A DNA stretch of 7,267 nucleotides. Origin: Dehalococcoidia bacterium (GTDB lineage: Bacteria; Chloroflexota; Dehalococcoidia; GIF9; AB-539-J10). The stretch lies in contig DAOVDO010000048.1 of NCBI GenBank assembly GCA_030669525.1, forward strand, positions 1 to 7,267, written 5' to 3'. The position numbers and the translations under genes are program-made. Below the pieces are notes generated by a model. That model did no database searches. It was given only the letters and a program-made list of their open reading frames with translations, and was not told the origin of the DNA. This document shows positions 1-5,838 of the stretch, in pieces (within the stretch, counting starts at the first letter, position 1; every line of letters starts with the position of its first letter).

Positions 1-1057
1 TAGCAAAGTGTTTTTTGTCTTCCACCATCTCCTTTACTATTCCCTCTACTTCTCTATCAGTAGCATCCTCAAGCCCATACATGGCCTTATCCAGGCAGGC
101 GATAACCCGTGAGCCAACCTTATCTGCCTCTATGGGCATATCAGTCCTGATGCATTGCTCATCTGTCATTATCACATCGGCAATTCCTGTTCTAACAAAG
201 AAGAGCTGTCTGGATAGAGGACCTACAATTTTGGCTCTGTCGGAATACCTGGTAGTTTCCAGTGCAGTGCAGCAGACACCAGCTACCTCAATCTTGTCAT
301 AGAGGTCATGCTCACGCAGGTAGTCAATAACGGTGCATGAAGTAGCGGGATTATGTCCGACCAACAAGATCACCGGCTTGGATTTATCCACCGACCCCCA
401 ACCCATCTCTATCATGGGCGTATCGGCGACGGAAGTGGGGAAATTAAATCCCACGATCTGGGCGATATCAGCTACCTCCATACCAACATGATCCAGCATG
501 CTGGCGTGCAGGGCTTTCGATTCATAGTCAAGAGAACTTCCTTCTTGCCCAGTATGGGTGGAGTCAAGGAGGTTTGTGATTTCCTTATAGACGTACTCTA
601 TGGCTTTCTTAAGGTCGCCCAAGGTCTCCGGTTTTAACCCTGTAACCGTTCTTATATTTGGCGCTTCAAGTTCAATAAACGTGCCCAGATCAATCTTTTT
701 ATCGTAACCGTGCTTCTCTATCAGGTGTTCCAGGATGTGTCCGGCATGAGCAGCATGAGCGGAACATCCCATCAGACAAGCCAGAAGTATAAGACGTGCC
801 TGCTGAGGGGCTATATCGAGTCCGCAGGCTCCCCTTCTTCCTTGACTGAGGTCGCATTTACCATACGTGCAAAGGCAGCACACGTCACAGAAAGGAGCAT
901 ACCAGGGCTTATAGGTTTTCATGAGTCTCATGTCCCAGGACCTGAGGTCAGGGATTTTGGGCATCGGAGTGGGCCCTACTGGCTCCCAGGGGATCTCTGC
1001 TTTTATGAGTTGTCTTATCTCCTCCTGCTCTTTTGTTAACGCTTTGTGTTCTGCCAT
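1..1057 (-). CDS. cdhA: CO dehydrogenase alpha subunit, archaeal CdhA type (N-terminal part, cut by window edge)
   Basis: Nickel-iron-sulfur CO dehydrogenase subunit of the CODH/acetyl-CoA synthase complex; it interconverts CO2 and CO in the cytoplasm. I translated the frame by hand because it has no stop inside the window: 352 residues are visible, against about 800 for full CdhA. Residues 57-78 hold the N-terminal cysteine set for the B and D clusters (C57, C60, C61, C63, C68, C78; core CCLCTYGKC followed by GACG). H235 in VGHNP, C262/C263 in GVCCTALE and C301 in DEQC sit where the C-cluster ligands His, Cys and Cys lie in the family. The wording around these motifs, such as DYESKALHASMLDHVGMEV, resembles methanogen CdhA as I remember it, and is clearly unlike bacterial CooS/AcsA. 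The ATG at 1057 has a good ribosome binding site (GGGGGTGA). The gene starts inside the 3' end of acsD, so the two are probably translationally coupled. The extra ferredoxin-like clusters of archaeal CdhA and the remaining C-cluster ligands would lie beyond the left edge. Confidence 0.92.
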   Translation of the reverse strand, partial: MAEHKALTKEQEEIRQLIKAEIPWEPVGPTPMPKIPDLRSWDMRLMKTYKPWYAPFCDVCCLCTYGKCDLSQGRRGACGLDIAPQQARLILLACLMGCSAHAAHAGHILEHLIEKHGYDKKIDLGTFIELEAPNIRTVTGLKPETLGDLKKAIEYVYKEITNLLDSTHTGQEGSSLDYESKALHASMLDHVGMEVADIAQIVGFNFPTSVADTPMIEMGWGSVDKSKPVILLVGHNPATSCTVIDYLREHDLYDKIEVAGVCCTALETTRYSDRAKIVGPLSRQLFFVRTGIADVIMTDEQCIRTDMPIEADKVGSRVIACLDKAMYGLEDATDREVEGIVKEMVEDKKHFA

Positions 1058-1962
1058 ATCTCACCCCCAATCGTTTCTTTTACTAATTTTAAGCTTTCCG
1101 GATGTCTCAAGACGAGTATGTTTGCCCCTGCTAGAAGAAGGGAAATGGCTGTTATCCCCTCCCATAATAATGCTTGCTCCTTACTCTCCTTCGCTTGCTT
1201 GGTCTTCCAGCATTCATACCCCAGGTTAGCAATGATAGGCATCTGTGTCATACTATCCTTAACAATCAATCCAAGTTGCTTCACTCTTTCCATCAGTGTG
1301 TAACTATATTCTATACCATAGCCCAATGCTGAGGATAATGAGTCTATCACAATCCTGTCTGCAGGAAAGAACTTGCAAAGTTTAATATTTAACTCCTTCA
1401 GCAAATTAATGTCCAGGGGAGTTTGAGCAATAGCCCCGTGTCCGTATTTTAGAATAGCCTGTCCCACCACTTCGTAGTTTTCCTTAAGCACCGGACCTAT
1501 GAGGAGGTTCATTCCATCACACACCTCAGCAACCTTAGGGAGAACTTCGGCATCTTTGTTATCATCCCCGGATCCGTAGACAATGAGGGGGACCTTAATT
1601 GCCTCTGCTACCTTTTTTGTCAGTAGTGCTGCCTCATCAGCGGGGCTGTCCTTTATCGCCGGGTCAGTGCTGGCAAGGCGAAGGCAAACAGCATTTACAT
1701 TGAAATCCTCACATTTCCTGGCCCATTTAACCGGGTCTGAAATCACATCTTTAAAGGGCTCCACCAGGAACTCCGGCCAGTCTTCCATCTCCATGTCCCA
1801 AACCTCCAGGGCGAAGCTCGGTGGATTGGGGAGAGAACCTTCATCAAAAAAATGGAGGGGAAGTATATTCTCTCCTCCTATTTTTAGAGCTTTATCTCCT
1901 TTGCCAATCGTTAATTCCCTTACTACTCCAGAATATGACTCAATTGGTGCCTTGTACTCCAT
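1036..1962 (-). CDS. acsD: Corrinoid iron-sulfur protein small subunit (CFeSP beta)
   Basis: Small subunit of the CFeSP, which accepts the methyl group from AcsE on its cobamide and passes it to acetyl-CoA synthase. The 308-residue length fits bacterial AcsD (a little over 300) better than archaeal CdhD (over 400). It is a TIM-barrel protein. Recognisable family segments are GGENILPLHFF (29-39), the TPLDINLLKELN strand-helix (181-192), ALGYGIEYSYTLMER (212-226), PIIANLGYECW (242-252) and the C-terminal WEGITAISLLLAGANILVLRHPES (267-290). It has no Fe-S cysteine motif, as expected, since the cluster is in the large subunit. A near-perfect Shine-Dalgarno five bases before the ATG fixes the start. 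Its stop lies 22 bases inside cdhA. The large subunit AcsC/CdhE, often adjacent, is not next to it here: acsE is upstream and cdhA downstream. Confidence 0.93.
   Translation of the reverse strand: MEYKAPIESYSGVVRELTIGKGDKALKIGGENILPLHFFDEGSLPNPPSFALEVWDMEMEDWPEFLVEPFKDVISDPVKWARKCEDFNVNAVCLRLASTDPAIKDSPADEAALLTKKVAEAIKVPLIVYGSGDDNKDAEVLPKVAEVCDGMNLLIGPVLKENYEVVGQAILKYGHGAIAQTPLDINLLKELNIKLCKFFPADRIVIDSLSSALGYGIEYSYTLMERVKQLGLIVKDSMTQMPIIANLGYECWKTKQAKESKEQALLWEGITAISLLLAGANILVLRHPESLKLVKETIGGEIWQNTKR
1061..1068 (-). promoter_or_regulatory. Ribosome binding site of cdhA, inside the acsD coding end
   Basis: On the minus strand GGGGGTGA matches the GGAGGTGA consensus at 7 of 8 positions. It ends three bases before the ATG at 1057, placing the GGAGG-like core about six bases away. 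It lies within the last codons of acsD and fixes the cdhA start. The arrangement suggests that ribosomes finishing acsD feed cdhA translation. Confidence 0.7.
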
Positions 1963-2070
1963 CAGTTACCTCCTTGGGTTTCAAAGGTTTTCTATCAACT
2001 TTTCCTGTCATCCTGAGCAAAATAAGAAATATAACACTTTCGATATTGCTTGGTACAGGGGGGGTATGCG
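1963..2070 (-). other. 108-base spacer between acsE and acsD
   Basis: This is the longest gap inside the cluster. On the plus strand it contains a run of seven G (2058-2064), an A/T-rich stretch (about 2017-2042) and a segment at 2006-2018 reading TGTCATCCTGAGC. That segment resembles the start of a repeat I recall as common in intergenic DNA of several uncultured bacteria (TGTCATTCTGAGCGAAG...), but only one copy is visible here. I see no convincing hairpin followed by a T-run and no strong -35/-10 pair, so acsE and acsD are probably co-transcribed. Confidence 0.35.
1968..1975 (-). promoter_or_regulatory. Strong ribosome binding site of acsD
   Basis: The minus strand reads AAGGAGGT, a near-perfect anti-Shine-Dalgarno match, five bases before the ATG at 1962. 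It is the strongest site in the window. It supports the chosen acsD start and suggests high translation independent of acsE. Confidence 0.8.
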
Positions 2071-2958
2071 TTAAGCCTCAAGCCAGGCATCGGAATAGAG
2101 AGTCTCTCCCATAAGAACCTTAACTGTCTTTACATAATCAATTTCCTGCTGTGAGAGAGAGACGAGGTCTATATCCTCTCCGTCCATGGCTCTATGGATA
2201 AGGTCGGTGATACCTGTCATCTCGCCTTTACATATGCTGATAAATTCCTTATCCAGTGGGTCAGCAATAGCGGAATAAAGCCCACTCCTTTCCAGCATCA
2301 CCATGTAGGTGCGGTTGAGGATTGGCCTGAGTTCATCTGGTACACCGTTTGAGATGTTGGAAAGCCCTACAGTTGATTTTACACCGGGTAACACATCCTG
2401 AAGTATCTGGATAAATTCCAGATTGGCCACACTAAATCTCTGCCCTTCACCAGCAGTGCTTACCGGCAAGATAATGGGGTCAACCCAGATATCTTCGTTG
2501 GGGATACCAAGCTCATTAGCATAGGCTACCGTGTCCATAATGCTTTCTGCCTTGGAATCGATATCTGGAGGCATACCTTTATCTGTTATCACTGAAATCA
2601 CAACATCGCAGTTATATTTTTTGGCTAATGGGAGCATTTGCTCCTTTGAATTCACCTTCCCCGAAGCGGAGTTGAGCAAAGGTCTTTTCTGACAAATCTT
2701 AAGACCCGCCTCCATAGCCACTGGATTCATGGTATCGAGGGACAAAGGCAAATCAACAACCTCTTGCACCGTATTGACCACCCATTGCATGATTTCCTCA
2801 GGGTCTTTCCTTAGTGGGCCAAGGTTCAAATCTATATAATCAGCCCCAGCAGCAACCTGAGCTCTGGCCAGATCCTGAATTACCTTAGCATCTCTCTCTT
2901 TTATCGCTGTGGAAACTGCTCTTGCTATTACATGTATATTTTCACCTATGATAATCAT
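2071..2958 (-). CDS. acsE: Methyltetrahydrofolate:corrinoid iron-sulfur protein methyltransferase
   Basis: Transfers the methyl group of 5-methyl-tetrahydrofolate to Co(I) of the CFeSP, joining the folate branch to acetyl-CoA synthesis. It is a single pterin-binding TIM barrel of 295 residues, somewhat longer than the about 262 of the Moorella enzyme, mostly at the C-terminus. The N-terminus MIIIGENIHV and the GADYIDLNLGP segment (38-48) are typical. D75 (LDTMN), N96 (LLNSASG) and D160 (VDP) fall at the pterin-contact positions I recall for Moorella MeTr, and N201 in GLSNIS is the likely counterpart of its N5-contacting Asn199. No cobalamin-binding or zinc domain is fused, so it is a stand-alone MeTr and not a MetH fragment. 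The ATG at 2958 overlaps the TGA of the upstream gene as ATGA. An AAAGGAG site (2966-2972) precedes the start by seven bases. A stand-alone AcsE implies tetrahydrofolate, not methanopterin, as the C1 carrier. Confidence 0.93.
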   Translation of the reverse strand: MIIIGENIHVIARAVSTAIKERDAKVIQDLARAQVAAGADYIDLNLGPLRKDPEEIMQWVVNTVQEVVDLPLSLDTMNPVAMEAGLKICQKRPLLNSASGKVNSKEQMLPLAKKYNCDVVISVITDKGMPPDIDSKAESIMDTVAYANELGIPNEDIWVDPIILPVSTAGEGQRFSVANLEFIQILQDVLPGVKSTVGLSNISNGVPDELRPILNRTYMVMLERSGLYSAIADPLDKEFISICKGEMTGITDLIHRAMDGEDIDLVSLSQQEIDYVKTVKVLMGETLYSDAWLEA

Positions 2959-3614
2959 ATCTCTACTCCTTTAGTATCCTTAAACACCAAAGCGCCGGTG
3001 GGGCAAACGGTAACACATTCGCCGCAGCCCAGACAAATTGATTTACCGATGGGCTCATTACTAAAAGTTGTGACCATTCTTTGGAAACCGCGGTAAGCGA
3101 AGCCGATGGCTCCTATGCCCAGCTTTTCCTGGCATACCCAGACACATTTGCCACAAAGAACGCACTTATTGGGGTCATATATAAATACGGGGCTACTGGA
3201 ATCTACAGGTAGAGCGGGCAATAATTTTCTGAATCTCTTTGTAGTGAGTTTAATGCCAAGATGCTTGGCGATAATCTGTAGCTCGCAAGAGCCGTTTCTG
3301 GAGCAATCGGCGCAATTTACTGGATGGTTGGAAAGAATCAACTCAAGGGCAGTGCGAGCCAGTTTTAAGGCTCTTGGTCCCTTAGTATTTATTGCCAGTC
3401 CCTCTCTCACTGGCTCAGTGCAGGCGGTAACCGGCATATTCTTACCTTCTACCTCCACGAAACAGAGTCTGCAAGCAGCCGTAGGCTCGCTCCTTTCCCG
3501 TATGGCACAAAGGTTGGGGATATAAATGCCATTATCCAGAGCCACCCATAAAATTTTCTCCCCCTCGCTGGCTTTTATTTCTTTGCCGTCGATGATTACA
3601 GTAACGTTCTTCAT
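2955..3614 (-). CDS. HoxU/NuoG-N-terminus-like 2Fe-2S and 4Fe-4S electron-transfer protein
   Basis: A soluble iron-sulfur carrier with no catalytic domain. Counted from the ATG at 3614 (219 residues), it has a plant-type 2Fe-2S domain with C36, C48, C51 and C65. A His-Cys 4Fe-4S motif follows with H97, C101, C104 and C110 (HPVNCADCSRNGSC). A C-terminal two-cluster ferredoxin domain has C151/C154/C157/C161 and C194/C197/C200/C204. This order and length match HoxU and the front part of NuoG, of FeFe hydrogenases and of NAD-linked formate dehydrogenases. It cannot be the RACo/AcsV activator of CFeSP, because the ATPase domain is missing. Position between cooC and acsE suggests it carries electrons for CODH, CFeSP reactivation or methylene-THF reduction; the partner is unknown. 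A TTG at 3623 would add three residues; I prefer the ATG because MKNVTVIIDG is a normal domain start. Neither start has a clear Shine-Dalgarno. Confidence 0.85.
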   Translation of the reverse strand: MKNVTVIIDGKEIKASEGEKILWVALDNGIYIPNLCAIRERSEPTAACRLCFVEVEGKNMPVTACTEPVREGLAINTKGPRALKLARTALELILSNHPVNCADCSRNGSCELQIIAKHLGIKLTTKRFRKLLPALPVDSSSPVFIYDPNKCVLCGKCVWVCQEKLGIGAIGFAYRGFQRMVTTFSNEPIGKSICLGCGECVTVCPTGALVFKDTKGVEI

Positions 3615-3711
3615 TTCTAGCAACTAAACTATTATCGCCAAATCTGTGTGGTAATAATCAGTGGTGCATGCCGGCATCTAACAAAATGACTGAAGCTCTA
3701 AACGCACACAT
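3615..3711 (-). promoter_or_regulatory. Spacer between cooC and the ferredoxin-like gene, possible internal promoter
   Basis: Ninety-seven bases without a gene. On the minus strand GATAAT at 3636-3631 differs from the -10 consensus at one base and lies 16 bases before the ATG at 3614. No good -35 is visible. Further upstream is a perfect 10-base palindrome, ATGCCGGCAT (3668-3677). No terminator hairpin with a T-run follows cooC. The region may hold a secondary promoter, but this is weak evidence. Confidence 0.3.
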
Positions 3712-4494
3712 TTACGCTGCTCTGTATAGTGTTGGTTCAATGAGCCGGGCAGCTATGTCTTCCACCTCGCTCATAACCTTTTGGCTGGAATTGGAGAGGG
3801 GAAAACCGACGAGGTCAGCCTCTGTTATGGCCTGGTCATAATGAATAAAGCCGAGGAACTCAAAGCCAGGCATATTGGAAACCAGGGCATCTCTATCTTT
3901 ATCACTTCGAATCTTGTTGCCCACGACTCCGATATTTTGCAGACCTATGTCTTTTGCCAGGTTACTTACCCTGCAAGCTGTTTCAATGCTCCTTTTGCTT
4001 GGTTCCACCACTATAATTAACTTATCTACTGCCTTGGCTGTCCCTCGCCCTAGATGCTCCACCCCAGCTTCCATATCCATAATAACAACTTCATCCCTCT
4101 CCAATAGCAAATGGGTAACCAGGGCTTCCAGTAAGGCGTTTTCGGGACAATAGCAGCCACTGCCACCTTTCTTTAACCGACCCATTACCATTAACTTAAT
4201 CCCATCATGCACTATACTATATTTCTCCGGTATGTCATCGACTCTGGGGTTCACCTTAAAATAAGTTGCTACCTCGCCAGGACGGGCACCGGTCCTTTCT
4301 TCAATCAATTCAGCCATCTCAGATATGGGGACTATGTTTTCACACTCATGAAAGCCGAGCGTAGCTGCCATGTTGGCATTCGGATCAGCATCAATCGCCA
4401 GGACGGAGTAACCGGATCGGGCAAATACGGTCGAAAGGAATGATGCTAACATGGTCTTACCCACACCACCTTTGCCACTGATAGCAATTTTCAT
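3712..4494 (-). CDS. cooC: CO dehydrogenase maturation ATPase, nickel insertion (MinD/ParA-type)
   Basis: Cytoplasmic ATPase that dimerises around a metal and drives nickel insertion into the CODH C-cluster. The 260-residue length is normal for CooC. From the ATG at 4494 the deviant Walker A motif is GKGGVGKT at 7-14 with signature Lys8. The A' motif is DADPNAN with D35 and D37. C114 and C116 in GCYCPE are the CxC that binds nickel or zinc at the dimer interface. VVIMDMEAG (136-144) is the Walker B region. The CxC separates it from MinD, ParA and NifH. It leads the cluster and its substrate, CdhA, is encoded at the other end. A GTG at 4503 would add three residues; the ATG is preferred because KIAISGKGG is the usual beginning and the GTG would fall only three bases after a TATAAT. 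No Shine-Dalgarno precedes either start. Confidence 0.93.
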   Translation of the reverse strand: MKIAISGKGGVGKTMLASFLSTVFARSGYSVLAIDADPNANMAATLGFHECENIVPISEMAELIEERTGARPGEVATYFKVNPRVDDIPEKYSIVHDGIKLMVMGRLKKGGSGCYCPENALLEALVTHLLLERDEVVIMDMEAGVEHLGRGTAKAVDKLIIVVEPSKRSIETACRVSNLAKDIGLQNIGVVGNKIRSDKDRDALVSNMPGFEFLGFIHYDQAITEADLVGFPLSNSSQKVMSEVEDIAARLIEPTLYRAA

Positions 4495-4506
4495 TCTGAA
4501 CACGGC

Positions 4507-4512
4507 ATTATA
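4507..4512 (-). promoter_or_regulatory. Candidate -10 box for cooC and the CODH cluster
   Basis: The minus strand reads a perfect TATAAT from 4512 to 4507. Transcription would start near 4500, leaving only about five to seven bases before the cooC ATG at 4494, which agrees with the lack of a Shine-Dalgarno there. The hexamer sits in an inverted repeat, GGCAT-ATA-ATGCC (4504-4516), that could be an operator. At an 18-base spacer the -35 would be TGGATT (4536-4531), a poor match to TTGACA at 3 of 6, so a regulator may be needed. Confidence 0.45.
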
Positions 4513-4528
4513 TGCCAGATTAGTGAAG

Positions 4529-4597
4529 GAAATCCAGTACTGTGACTGGGGGTCTTAAGTTTTTCCAACGGCTATGTAATAATAGACGCTGGATTTC
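4529..4597. promoter_or_regulatory. Divergent regulatory region with a 9-base inverted repeat
   Basis: The region between the cooC start and the transporter start contains GAAATCCAG at 4529-4537 and its exact reverse complement CTGGATTTC at 4589-4597. Read in each gene's own direction, both copies are CTGGATTTC, beginning 43 bases before the cooC ATG and 41 bases before the transporter ATG. Similarity continues weakly downstream of the 9-mer. The copies occupy the -35 position relative to likely start sites. They could be activator sites, shared repressor sites or an unusual -35 element. Within the region there is also an 8-base palindrome, CAGTACTG (4535-4542). The functional role is inferred. 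Confidence 0.4.
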
Positions 4598-4629
4598 ATA
4601 AAGTAACCATGTAGGTTAGTTCATCAAGT

Positions 4630-5838
4630 ATGAATAAACGTGCTCTGGCTGTTTTCATTGCTTGTTTCTGTACAATATTCATGGCGTATGCTATCAGATA
4701 TAGCTACGGTGTGCTTCTGCCTGAGATGCTCCCTTTCCTGGCAATATCAAAGACTGAGGCAGGAGTGATTTATGCCTCGTATTTCATAGCTTACACCATT
4801 GTCTCTCCTGTACTGGGTTTTTTGGCAGATAGATATGATGTGCGGTTTCTCCTCACGTTATTTACGGTTTTACTTGGAGCTGGGACATTCCTGATGGCTT
4901 ATTCCTCGTCAACCGTTCAGGCCAGTCTGTTCTTCACCCTGGCTGGTATTGGTTCTGCGGCTTGCTGGGTTCCTGTCATGGCACTGGCACAACGGTGGGC
5001 CGGTGACAGGCGACGGGGTATGACACTGGCTTTTATTGATGTTGGAAGCTCACTTGGTGTTGTGTGGACTGGCTCAGCAGTGCCGCTGATAGTAATGGCA
5101 TATAGCTGGAGGATGGGATGGATGAGTTTGGGAATTATGGCGTTCTTACTGGCAATAATAAACTTCTCGATGGTGAGGAATCCACCGGTGGAGAAGTCAG
5201 ACCTCCACAACATAAATCTTGAGCAACGTACTCGTGAGCCAATTAGCACTATATATAAGAGACTCCTGCGTGATACCAGGTTCTGGCTTATTGGATTTGC
5301 TTATATGCTTACGGGTTTTTCTATAATTATACCTTTTACATTCTTGAGCACTTATGCTGTGCAGGAGTTGGCATTACCCTATGAGGCTGCCACCAGGTTG
5401 ATAACCGTGATAGGCATTGCAGCGATGGTTGGAAAGCTTGTGTTGGGTCCTCTATCTGATAAGGTGGGAAGAATTAGGATAATGATGTTGTGCGCTGTAC
5501 TGATAGGTGCGGGTAGTTTGGGAATGGCATACAGCCGTGGCTCAATATTAATTTTAGTCACGACTATCTTCGGTCTTGGGTATGGAGCTGTTTGGTCCAT
5601 GTATGCTGCTTCTGCCTCAGACTATTTCTCCAGGGAGTATGCTGGGAGCATTGTTGGATTATGGACGGTTTACCTGGGCATTGGCTCAATACTCGCTCCC
5701 ATAATTGCAGGCTGGATAGCGGATACAACCAGCACGCTTGCCTGGTCATTTGTCCTGGCTATGGCAGGCGCGGTGATATCACTGATTCTGCTATTACTGG
5801 TGCGGAGACTGGCTCCCGGTGGCGCTACCGGAAATTAG
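4630..5838 (+). CDS. Major facilitator superfamily transporter, 12 membrane helices
   Basis: Inner-membrane secondary transporter of 402 residues, normal for a 12-helix MFS protein. Hydrophobic helices lie roughly at 6-28, 44-66, 73-92, 97-120, 132-157, 160-183, 215-240, 255-275, 283-301, 304-328, 338-362 and 367-391, with a charged cytoplasmic loop at 184-214 between the two halves. The MFS loop motif occurs in both halves: GFLADRYDVR (63-72) and GPLSDKVGRIR (273-283). QRWAGDRRRGMTLAF (121-135) resembles the RW...RRG.A segment of the oxalate/formate (OxlT) and monocarboxylate-type transporters, so a small organic anion is a reasonable guess. The substrate cannot be read from sequence. The ATG at 4630 directly precedes the first helix; no clear Shine-Dalgarno is seen. 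It is divergent from cooC and its end overlaps the convergent decarboxylase gene by 14 bases. Import or export of a carboxylate linked to the CODH pathway is speculative. Confidence 0.9.
   Translation: MNKRALAVFIACFCTIFMAYAIRYSYGVLLPEMLPFLAISKTEAGVIYASYFIAYTIVSPVLGFLADRYDVRFLLTLFTVLLGAGTFLMAYSSSTVQASLFFTLAGIGSAACWVPVMALAQRWAGDRRRGMTLAFIDVGSSLGVVWTGSAVPLIVMAYSWRMGWMSLGIMAFLLAIINFSMVRNPPVEKSDLHNINLEQRTREPISTIYKRLLRDTRFWLIGFAYMLTGFSIIIPFTFLSTYAVQELALPYEAATRLITVIGIAAMVGKLVLGPLSDKVGRIRIMMLCAVLIGAGSLGMAYSRGSILILVTTIFGLGYGAVWSMYAASASDYFSREYAGSIVGLWTVYLGIGSILAPIIAGWIADTTSTLAWSFVLAMAGAVISLILLLLVRRLAPGGATGN

Noticed and set aside
15..1039. Several plus-strand open frames of about 94-109 codons opposite the first gene.
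   Set aside because: They are antisense to a well-supported cdhA reading frame with intact cofactor motifs, overlap each other in different frames, and show no recognisable domain or ribosome binding site.
2058..2064. Run of seven G considered as a phase-variation or slippage tract.
   Set aside because: It lies in an intergenic spacer, is short, and is not positioned within a clear promoter or reading frame.
1583..2114. Plus-strand frames of 163 and 97 codons opposite acsD and its upstream spacer.
   Set aside because: The protein text is low in recognisable structure and the frames are shadows of acsD, whose strand is fixed by family motifs and a strong Shine-Dalgarno.
3106..3525. Plus-strand frame of 139 codons opposite the ferredoxin-like gene.
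   Set aside because: It is fully inside the opposite strand of a gene with 16 ordered cluster ligands, and no domain is seen in it.
2955..3614. Ferredoxin-like gene considered as AcsV/RACo, the ATP-dependent CFeSP activator.
   Set aside because: RACo is much longer, with a 2Fe-2S domain fused to an ASKHA ATPase domain. This protein has only Fe-S domains and extra 4Fe-4S clusters.
3712..4494. cooC considered as MinD, ParA or NifH.
   Set aside because: The GCYCPE CxC motif and the CODH operon context fit CooC. NifH's Fe-S cysteine context and MinD's C-terminal amphipathic helix are not seen.
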